NCBI RefSeq assembly: GCF_041276405.1
Contig: NZ_JBGGGT010000001.1
Span: forward strand, 727,501-791,500
Length of the DNA stretch: 64,000 nt
Direction of reading: 5' to 3'
Origin: Microvirga sp. TS319
GTDB taxonomy: Bacteria > Pseudomonadota > Alphaproteobacteria > Rhizobiales > Beijerinckiaceae
Part shown: piece by piece, positions 35,739 through 42,433 of the stretch
How the letters are laid out: every line of letters begins with the position of its first letter
Numbering within the stretch: the stretch's first letter is position 1
Translations under genes and position numbers: made by a program
Notes under the pieces: generated by a model
The model's input: only the letters and a program-made list of their open reading frames with translations
Told to the model about the DNA's origin: nothing
Databases searched by the model: none

Positions 35739-38165
35739 TCAGCGGAAATAGATGGGGCCGGAAGGGGCGTAAGCCTCTCGTGCCGGGAGATCGGCCGGGT
35801 CCCGGTCGGCGACCGGAGGAAGTTCCGCAGTCGGAGGCTCGGTGCCGGGCTTGAACGCCTCCAGGATCGAGCCCTTGTCGGGAGTGCTGCGTTTTCCGGT
35901 GAAGGGATCGACAGCAATCAGCTTGATGCCGGGCGGAACCCGGAAGGCGCTTCGCGGCCTGTCCGCAAGCGCGCGCTTCAGGAAGGCACGGGCGATGGGC
36001 GCGGCATATGCTGCTCCGTAGGCGGACCTGCCCAGAGAGCGCGGACGGTCGTAGCCGAGGTACACGCCGACTGCCAGCTCCGGCGTGGAGCCGACGAACC
36101 AGAGATCCTTGGCATCGTTCGTCGTGCCGGTCTTGCCGGCAAGGGGCCGGCCAAATCCGGAGAACACCCGCGGCAGCGTGCGCTCGACGACACCCTCCAG
36201 CAGGGAGGTCACCTGATAGGCGGTCAACGGATCGATGATCTGCTCTGCCCTATCCGACAGCCTGGGGACATCCTGGTTGCGCCAGGAGGAGGCGGAACAG
36301 GCTGGGCATCTCCTCCGGTCGTGCCGGAAGATCGTCTTTCCGTGTCGGTCCTGGATGTGATCGATCAGGGTCGGCCGGATGTAGCGGCCGCCGTTGACGA
36401 ACATGGCATAGGCGGACGTCATGCGCAGCACCGTCGTCTCGCCGGCTCCGAGCGCCATCGCGAGCAACGGCGGCAGATCGTCCTGGACACCCAGACGCCG
36501 CGCATAATCGGCAACGAGCGGCATCCCGACGTCGCGGGCCAGCCGGACGGTCATCACGTTCTTGGACCGCTCCAGCCCGATGCGGAGGGTGGTTGGGCCG
36601 TCGTAGCGGCCGTTGTGGTTGCTCGGGGACCACGGCGCCTGTCCAGGGCCTTGGGCGATGGACAGCGGGGCGTCGAGAATCAGGCTGGAGGGCGTGTAGC
36701 CGCTGTCCAGCGCGGCCGCATAGACGACCGCCTTGAAGGTCGAGCCGGGCTGGCGCCAAGCCTGCGTGACCCGGTTGAACTCGTTCTGGCTGAACGAGAA
36801 GCCCCCGACCATCGCGCGGATCCGGCCGGTGTCCGGCTCCAGCGCGACCAGGGCTCCGGAGATTTCGGGCACCTGCCGCAGCCGGTACTCGTCGGATGCC
36901 TTCCCGATCGGCTCGACATGGACGACGTCGCCGACCCGCAGGATGTCGTTCACGCGGCTCCGGCGCGTCCATCGAATGCCCTGAACCGTGATCCGTCCCG
37001 TGCGGCGGGCAGCTTCCACGGCGCCGCCGGCGTCCCGGTCAGGCCGCAGGCCGATGCGGGCGCTCTTGGCGTCGACCGCGAGCACGACGGCCTGCCGCCA
37101 GGGCCGGATGTCCTCGAACGCGGGCAGTTGGGCGAGCCTCACGCCCCAGTCGCCGTCGATGGCGGCAAGGTGCGTCTCGGCTCCGCGCCAGCCCCGGGTC
37201 TCGTCGAAGCGGGTCAGACCGTCGACGAGGCTCTTGCGGGCCGCGGCCTGCATCTTGGGATCGAGCGTTGTGCGGACCGAAAGGCCGCCCTCGTAGAGCG
37301 TCGCCTCGCCGTAGCGGTTGGCGAGTTCGCGCCGGACCTCCTCGGCAAAGTAACCGGCCTGCGACTCGGGCGGCGAGACCGGACGCGGATTGACGACGAG
37401 CGCCTTCGCCATCGACTCGGCGGCCTCGTGTGCCTCGATGGAGCCGTTGGCGGCCATCCGCTTCAGGACCCAGTTGCGGCGAGCCACCGCCGCCTCGGGC
37501 TGGCGGAAAGGGTGATAGTTGTTCGGCCCCTTGGGCAGAGCAGCGAGATAGGCGGCTTCGGCGAGGTTCAGCTCGTGCACGGACTTGTTGAAGTAGCCCA
37601 ACGCGGCCGCCGCGATGCCGTAATGGCCCATGCCGAAGTAGATCTCGTTGAGATAGAGTTCGAGGATGCGGTTCTTGCCGAACGTCTCCTCGATCCTGAA
37701 GGCGAGGAGAAGCTCCTTGATCTTGCGGATGTAGGTCTGTTCGCGCGACAGGAGCAGGTTCTTGGCGACCTGCTGGGTGATCGTCGAGGCACCCTGCAAG
37801 CGGTCAGAACCGCTGGAAAGATTGGCCAGCACGGCACGGCCGATGCCCCTGGGATCGATGCCGTTGTGATCGTAGAAATTCTGGTCCTCGGCGGCCAGGA
37901 AGGCGGCGGTGATCCGTTGCGGCACCATCGAGAGGGGAAGATACAACCGGTTCTCACGCGCATATTCCGCAATGATGCGCCCGTCGGCGGCATGCAGCCG
38001 CGTCGTCATCGCGGGCTCGTAGCGCGCGAGCTCTGCGTGATCGGGCAGATCGGCGGAGACATGCCAGAGCAGAATTCCCACGGCCAGCGAACCGCTGACC
38101 AGAACAAGGGAAGCCAAGGCCGTTGCAAAGCCGAAGAAGCGAAGAACGAAGCGCATCGCGAGCAT
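35739..38165 (-). CDS. mrcA: Class A penicillin-binding protein, PBP1A type
   Basis: The protein has 808 residues and is bifunctional. A membrane helix at about 10-35 is followed by the GT51 glycosyltransferase domain with catalytic E93 in AAEDQNFYDHNG and QGASTITQQVAKNLLLSREQ. A central OB-like insert contains KSARIGLRPDR and GDVVHVEPIG. The transpeptidase domain has STFK (GSTFKAVVY), SKN (LERSKNVMTV) and KTGTTND. Near residue 620 there is an unusual RRRCPACSASSW segment whose two cysteines might pair. It is the first gene behind the glycine riboswitch. ATG 38165 is used here; ATG 38156 is possible and neither has a strong ribosome site. It may be an auxiliary rather than the sole PBP1A. Confidence 0.92.
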   Translation of the reverse strand: MLAMRFVLRFFGFATALASLVLVSGSLAVGILLWHVSADLPDHAELARYEPAMTTRLHAADGRIIAEYARENRLYLPLSMVPQRITAAFLAAEDQNFYDHNGIDPRGIGRAVLANLSSGSDRLQGASTITQQVAKNLLLSREQTYIRKIKELLLAFRIEETFGKNRILELYLNEIYFGMGHYGIAAAALGYFNKSVHELNLAEAAYLAALPKGPNNYHPFRQPEAAVARRNWVLKRMAANGSIEAHEAAESMAKALVVNPRPVSPPESQAGYFAEEVRRELANRYGEATLYEGGLSVRTTLDPKMQAAARKSLVDGLTRFDETRGWRGAETHLAAIDGDWGVRLAQLPAFEDIRPWRQAVVLAVDAKSARIGLRPDRDAGGAVEAARRTGRITVQGIRWTRRSRVNDILRVGDVVHVEPIGKASDEYRLRQVPEISGALVALEPDTGRIRAMVGGFSFSQNEFNRVTQAWRQPGSTFKAVVYAAALDSGYTPSSLILDAPLSIAQGPGQAPWSPSNHNGRYDGPTTLRIGLERSKNVMTVRLARDVGMPLVADYARRLGVQDDLPPLLAMALGAGETTVLRMTSAYAMFVNGGRYIRPTLIDHIQDRHGKTIFRHDRRRCPACSASSWRNQDVPRLSDRAEQIIDPLTAYQVTSLLEGVVERTLPRVFSGFGRPLAGKTGTTNDAKDLWFVGSTPELAVGVYLGYDRPRSLGRSAYGAAYAAPIARAFLKRALADRPRSAFRVPPGIKLIAVDPFTGKRSTPDKGSILEAFKPGTEPPTAELPPVADRDPADLPAREAYAPSGPIYFR

Positions 38166-38368
38166 CCGAAATTCATGCGGGTGCGTACGCTGACGCGACG
38201 GACCCGTTCACTGGCGGTGAATGACAAAGGGATCGTTTCGCCACATACGGTCATGCGGCGGCTCACTCGAACGGACAGCCGCGCTCATTCCCACGTCACG
38301 CGAGAGGCGAAGCGCGTCGGGGAGGCCGGAGCCGGACGTTCAGGAATGAGACGTGGCGTGTCGGTTGT

Positions 38369-38461
38369 TCAGGGGCGTGGGATCGTGCCGCGTCGGGTTC
38401 TTCCCCGGCGGTCGCGGCGAAGGGAATGCATCACGGCTTGCGGATATTCAGAGAAGGGCAT
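38369..38461 (-). CDS. Possible 30-residue leader ORF behind the glycine riboswitch
   Basis: ATG 38461 opens a frame MPFSEYPQAVMHSLRRDRRG that ends with TGA at 38369-38371. GGAG lies eight bases before the ATG, inside the 3' arm of a stem (GGAGCC with GGCTCC) that begins right after the second aptamer. This is the position where a riboswitch would hide a ribosome site. The peptide is basic and matches no family I know. It may be a leader peptide, or the relic of a lost first gene. Confidence 0.35.
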   Translation of the reverse strand: MPFSEYPQAVMHSLRRDRRGRTRRGTIPRP

Positions 38462-38467
38462 GCGTCA

Positions 38468-38507
38468 GGCTCCATCGATGGCCCGCAGGCGAACCTGCGG
38501 CGGAGCC
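38468..38507 (-). promoter_or_regulatory. Expression-platform stem of the glycine riboswitch
   Basis: The outer GGCTCC and GGAGCC pair, enclosing a perfect CCGCAGG-TTCG-CCTGCGG hairpin. The 3' arm contains the GGAG that precedes the short ORF. No T-run follows, so control of translation is more likely than termination. Confidence 0.5.
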
Positions 38508-38509
38508 CC

Positions 38510-38690
38510 CTCTGTCGTTAGCCTGAGAGTTTCGTCGCGATGCGCAGGGCAGCCGCGACTTTCACCGTGGGCGGGAGCAGCCGCTCCACTTTTCAGAGTG
38601 TCGAGCAACGAAGCGGTCCTGGGTGCCTGAGAGTTTCCGGGGCGGTTGCTCCTTCGGCGGCCAGCAGGCTGGCTCTCTCCCGCTCATTGA
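38510..38690 (-). promoter_or_regulatory. Tandem glycine riboswitch upstream of the PBP operon
   Basis: Read on the minus strand, aptamer 1 (38690-38605) has GAGCGGGAGAG, GCCGAAGGAGCAACC, AAACTCTCAGGC and GGACCGCTT, with GAGCGG closing against CCGCTT. Aptamer 2 (about 38603-38510) has ACTCTGAAAAG, a GGAGC/GCTCC hairpin, GCCCACGGTGAAAG, GAAACTCTCAGGC and GACAGAG, with CTCTG closing against CAGAG. Both have the diagnostic ACTCTCAGGC block. Aptamer 1 fits the consensus fully. Aptamer 2 has lost GAGAG (now AAAAG) and GAA (now CAC) in the core. The next annotated gene downstream is the class A penicillin-binding protein, not gcvT. Confidence 0.88.
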
Positions 38691-38699
38691 TAAGGTCAA

Positions 38700-39026
38700 T
38701 CTAGCTCGGTTTGCGGCAGAATTGTGTTCTCCGGACGTCATCCGGTCAGCCCGTTCGGCAATCCCTCAGAGGTTCTCGCCCTCAGAGATTCTCGGTTCGG
38801 ACAAACCAGGTAAGCAAAAGGCTCTCACGACCATCGCCGCATCCCACCCGGATGCGGAGAAGCTTGGCCAAGTTGCAGGTCGAGTTTTAGGGCATCGCCG
38901 CGAATGGAGGCGCGGTAGGTGACAGGCATCCTGTGCGATCCCGGATGCTATCCTGCGGCGGCCGTAGTATGATCCTCGAACATTGGATTTAACGAAACGC
39001 GTCTTCCAGCCACGGGAGGTTCTGTG
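38700..39026. other. Gap upstream of the glycine riboswitch
   Basis: I see no gene in this stretch. It must hold the promoter of the minus-strand riboswitch transcript (a weak TAGATT and TATCAA lie near 38690-38705 read on the minus strand) and the promoter of the small gene at 39027. No confident -35 box was found. Confidence 0.3.
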
Positions 39027-39158
39027 ATGGCACACCGCGAACAGCATGGGAATCGGGAGGCCAAGAAGCCGAAGAAGGAAAAGGGTGGCGCAAAAGCTCA
39101 ACCTTCGAAATGGTCTGTCAGTGAGGCGGTTGAGGCAAACGCTGGTTCCAAGCACTAG
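39027..39158 (+). CDS. Small basic conserved-type protein
   Basis: The frame encodes 43 residues beginning MAHREQHGNREAKKPKKEKG. GGGAGG lies seven bases before ATG 39027. The lysine-rich REAKKPKKEK pattern is typical of a short protein found widely in Hyphomicrobiales genomes, whose function is not known to me. Its TAG stop codon (39156-39158) is also the beginning of a family A repeat, so the tail may be new. I rate it a real gene because of the ribosome site and the recognisable pattern. Confidence 0.65.
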   Translation: MAHREQHGNREAKKPKKEKGGAKAQPSKWSVSEAVEANAGSKH

Positions 39159-39550
39159 CGCATCGTGCAAGAAAGCGGACCCGGTTTATCGCCAGAACCA
39201 TGCGCTCATCTAAGAAGGGAGCATCGTGCGAGAAAGTGGACCCGGTTCTTCGCAAGAACGATGCGCTTTTCTATAAGAGGAGCATCAAATTGATCCCAAA
39301 AGTGGAGTCCACTTTCGGGTCCGATGCTCTAGCGCATCGTTCGGACCCGGCGGGCCGCGCTCGCGAACAGGGGACCCGGTTTTCACGGACGCGGCCCTTC
39401 GGGGCCGCTCGAACGATGCGCTGCTCTAGTCTATAGCCTTGAGCATCTTTTCACGCAAAACCGGTTCCCACTTTTGCGTTCGAGGCTCTGGGAGGGAGCA
39501 TCGGATTCACTCCCAAAAGTGGACTCCACTTTTCACGTCAGATGCTCTAG
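39155..39550. repeat. Pile-up of family A repeats, copy 7
   Basis: About 400 bases consist of at least four joined modules. CTAGCGCATCGTGC appears at 39155, GGAGCATCGTGCGAG near 39222, CTAGCGCATCGTTCGG near 39330 and CTCTAGTCTATAGCC near 39423, with three copies of the AAAAGTGG/CCACTTTT dyad. The module CGCGGCCCTTCGGGGCCGC matches that of copies 1 and 5. The rest of the gap to 39684 holds no gene. Confidence 0.85.
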
Positions 39551-39683
39551 GCGTCAACGCGACAATACTCTTGCGGCCTCGGTTCCAATCGCAATCGGCG
39601 TGCTACCTGCAACCGCCAATACCCTTCGGAAGAGAAACTACCGCGATGATCCGATGTCCCTCTCATGCTCCGTTTCCAGCGTT

Positions 39684-41633
39684 TCAAGTCGAGTGACCAG
39701 TGGCTTCCTTCACCCGGTTGACCAGACCACCACGAAGCACGGCGTCCACCTGCCGGGATGACATGGAGTGGTGAACACGATAACTCCGGCTTCGTGTCAC
39801 GTTTTCGGCGATAAGCTCATTGCCCATGACCAGGGAACGGTGCAAATCGATCAGGCGCAGTACATCTCCCATCTGGATGTCGTCATAATCGGCGGCGTCA
39901 CCGAAGGTCAGCGGCAACACTCCAAAATTGATCAGGTTCTGCGAATGAATGCGTGCGAAACTCTTGGCAAAGACCGCGCGCAGACCAAGGAATCTCGGCC
40001 CGAGAGCGGCGTGCTCACGGCTTGAGCCTTGGCCATAGTTATCTCCACCCACGATAATGTGGCCCGGCACCTGCTTCGCGCGCGCGACATAGCTCGGATC
40101 AACCCCCTCGAACGAAAACTCTGCTATCTTGGGAATGTTGCTCCTGAACGGCAGGACGCGATTCCCCGCAGGCATGATCTCGTCTGTCGAGATATCGTCT
40201 GCCACTTTGAGCAGAACGGGAACTTCCAATGAATCGGGCAACGACTCGGAAGGAGGCAAGGAGACGATATTGGGTCCTTTGCGCAGGGCAACCCGCAGCG
40301 CAGCTTCAGGCGCCAAGGGTGCGAGGAATGCCTCACGGTTAACGATGGGGTCGTCGGGATCTGCGATCCGTAAGTAAGGAATGCCCAACGTTCGTGGATC
40401 CGTGATCACGCCGGTCAGGGCGGACGCGGTGGCCGTCTCAGGGCTTACCAAACACACCTTGTCTTCCCGAGTGCCGGAACGGCCGGGGAAGTTGCGGGGC
40501 ACCGTTCTCAGAGATAGCTCGTGTGTCGCAGGAGCCTGCCCCATCCCGATGCAGCCGTTACACCCTGCCTGATGCAGTCGCGCTCCCGCATGAATGAGAT
40601 CTGCGACATGGCCGTCGCGCACCAAGGTCTCCAACTGCGCCCGGGACGTGGGATTGACGTCGAACGAAACGCGATCATGAACACGCCGTCCGCGCACCAT
40701 CGTGGCGGAAACGGCAAAGTCGCGGAAACCGGGATTGGCCGAAGAGCCGACATAGGCCTGGTAGATGGGCTGACCCGCGACCTCGCGAACGGGCCGCACG
40801 TTCCCTGGGCTCGATGGCATGGCAATCAAAGGCTCCAGGCTCGAGAGATCGATCTCATCGTGCAAGTCGTATCCCGCTCCCGGATCCGCAGTAAGTTCGA
40901 CCCAATCGTTCTCCCTCTTCCAGGCACGCAGGAAACGACGAACCTCCGGATCGGAAGGGAATACCGTGGTGGTCGCCCCGAGCTCTGCGCCCATGTTGGC
41001 GATGACATGTCGATCCATCGCGCTCAGCGTACCGAGGCCGGATCCATAATACTCGACGATGCGCCCAAGTCCGCCGGCCACGCCATGACGACGCAACATC
41101 TCAAGAATGATATCCTTGGCGCTCACCCATTCCGGCAGCGCGCCTGTGAGCTCAACACCCCAGATTTCCGGCATGCGTGTGAAGAACGGTTCTCCTGCCA
41201 TGGCTAACGCCACTTCGATGCCTCCGGCACCAATGGCCAACATGCCCAGCGCGCCGGCCGCCGGCGTGTGACTGTCGGAACCAAGCAAAGTCTTTCCTGG
41301 CTTGCCGAAGTTCTCCTGATGACAGGGGTGGCTCACCCCGTTTCCAGGCCTGGAATACCACACGCCAAATCGCTGGCATGCGCTCAGAAGAAAAAGATGG
41401 TCATCAGGGTTTTTGTAGTCCGCTTGGATCAGGTTGTGGTCGACGTACTGAACACTGACCTCAGTCTTCACACGATCAAGCCCCAGTGCCTCTAGCTCGA
41501 GCATGACCATTGTGCCAGTGGCGTCCTGGGTCAGAGTTTGATCGATGTGAATTCCTATCTCCTCACCAGGCGTCATCTCGCCAGAGACAAGGTGCGAGTG
41601 AATGAGCTTTTGCGCAACGCTCCAAGGCATCAT
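39684..41633 (-). CDS. Aconitase-family hydratase (short, about 650-residue form)
   Basis: The protein has 649 residues. It has the aconitase N-terminal fold with IHIDQTLTQDATGTMVMLEL, YVDHNLIQ, and TLLGSDSHTPAAGALGMLAI, and the C-terminal swivel domain with VGGDNYGQGSSREHAALGPR, the substrate-binding serine loop. Two iron-sulfur ligands are visible in GCNGCIGMG. The place where aconitases have SCTN reads GSSANPGFRDF, so the third cysteine is absent. It belongs to the short putative aconitase group, and whether it hydrates citrate, isocitrate or another acid is not certain. It is downstream of maoC and phaC on the same strand. Confidence 0.85.
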   Translation of the reverse strand: MMPWSVAQKLIHSHLVSGEMTPGEEIGIHIDQTLTQDATGTMVMLELEALGLDRVKTEVSVQYVDHNLIQADYKNPDDHLFLLSACQRFGVWYSRPGNGVSHPCHQENFGKPGKTLLGSDSHTPAAGALGMLAIGAGGIEVALAMAGEPFFTRMPEIWGVELTGALPEWVSAKDIILEMLRRHGVAGGLGRIVEYYGSGLGTLSAMDRHVIANMGAELGATTTVFPSDPEVRRFLRAWKRENDWVELTADPGAGYDLHDEIDLSSLEPLIAMPSSPGNVRPVREVAGQPIYQAYVGSSANPGFRDFAVSATMVRGRRVHDRVSFDVNPTSRAQLETLVRDGHVADLIHAGARLHQAGCNGCIGMGQAPATHELSLRTVPRNFPGRSGTREDKVCLVSPETATASALTGVITDPRTLGIPYLRIADPDDPIVNREAFLAPLAPEAALRVALRKGPNIVSLPPSESLPDSLEVPVLLKVADDISTDEIMPAGNRVLPFRSNIPKIAEFSFEGVDPSYVARAKQVPGHIIVGGDNYGQGSSREHAALGPRFLGLRAVFAKSFARIHSQNLINFGVLPLTFGDAADYDDIQMGDVLRLIDLHRSLVMGNELIAENVTRSRSYRVHHSMSSRQVDAVLRGGLVNRVKEATGHST

Positions 41634-41881
41634 CGCTCCTCCCTTGTGGAACGGCAGACATTGGCATGCGCCGGTCGGTCACTCGCAGTTTGCAGGCTGA
41701 GTAACGAGACACTTTCAAGGATTTGCCTCCTGCCCTTTGCAGGCCTGCGGAACTATCAACGGATCAGCGCAGCTTCCGTCATTTGCGATCAATTGGGTCC
41801 ATTTCATAAATCCCCCGAACGACGCACCCGACCAGAAATGCGGTTTCTTTTCATAATGACCATGTCTGGTCTTCCCCTGAA

Positions 41882-42379
41882 CTACTCCCGGACGTGATGC
41901 CCCTCCGTGTCAAGTGAAACGGCAGGTAAGATTACCCGTTCCCGCGCCACCTTCTCCACAGGGGCAATGACATCTGCAACGCCCTCGATCACAACCTCTC
42001 CACGCTGGTTGAGGGCCGTGCATTCAAGACTGACGCGATGATCATGGTCGCTCTTCTGCGCCACCTTAACAATCACGCTGACGGTGTCGTCGAGGATGAC
42101 CGGCTTTCGAAAGTAAAGGGTCTGAGCGAGATAGATGGTTCCAGGTCCCGGTAGCTTGGTACCGAGGACAGTCGAGATCAGGGCACCGCCCCACATGCCA
42201 TGGGCAACCACTCTGTGAAACATGTCGCTCTTAGCGAATTCCGGATCGACATGCGCCGGATTGATGTCGCCTGACATGACGGCGAAAAGCTCGATGTCTT
42301 TGAAAGTCAACGTACGGGTGATGCTGGCTGTGTCGCCAATCCGCAGCTCATCGAACGTTCTGTTTTCAATCATGCTCAT
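41882..42379 (-). CDS. MaoC-like (R)-enoyl-CoA hydratase
   Basis: The protein has 165 residues with a hot-dog fold. The hydratase motif is FAVMSGDINPAHVDPEFAKS (catalytic D and H in DINPAHVD, about residues 38-45), followed by HGMWGGALISTVLGTKLPGP. Members of the PhaJ group convert enoyl-CoA to (R)-3-hydroxyacyl-CoA, the direct substrate of PHA synthase. It starts 54 bases after the PHA synthase stop codon, so supply of PHA monomer is the natural role. The following aconitase-like gene is 248 bases further and may have its own promoter. Confidence 0.9.
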   Translation of the reverse strand: MSMIENRTFDELRIGDTASITRTLTFKDIELFAVMSGDINPAHVDPEFAKSDMFHRVVAHGMWGGALISTVLGTKLPGPGTIYLAQTLYFRKPVILDDTVSVIVKVAQKSDHDHRVSLECTALNQRGEVVIEGVADVIAPVEKVARERVILPAVSLDTEGHHVRE

Positions 42380-42433
42380 GAGCGGTTCTCCGAGACAATC
42401 CTCTCCCGGATTCTGCGGCGGGCGTGCCTGTCG

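Noticed and set aside
35718..38630. 970-codon plus-strand frame opposite PBP1A that runs into the riboswitch
   Set aside because: Antisense shadow of PBP1A; no start site and no domain.
38700..39000. Search for a gcvT or other glycine-cleavage gene near the riboswitch
   Set aside because: No frame here or in the 340 bases behind the riboswitch resembles GcvT, GcvH or GcvP.
39200..39696. Short open frames within the family A repeat pile-up
   Set aside because: They consist of translated repeat modules without ribosome sites; not counted as genes.
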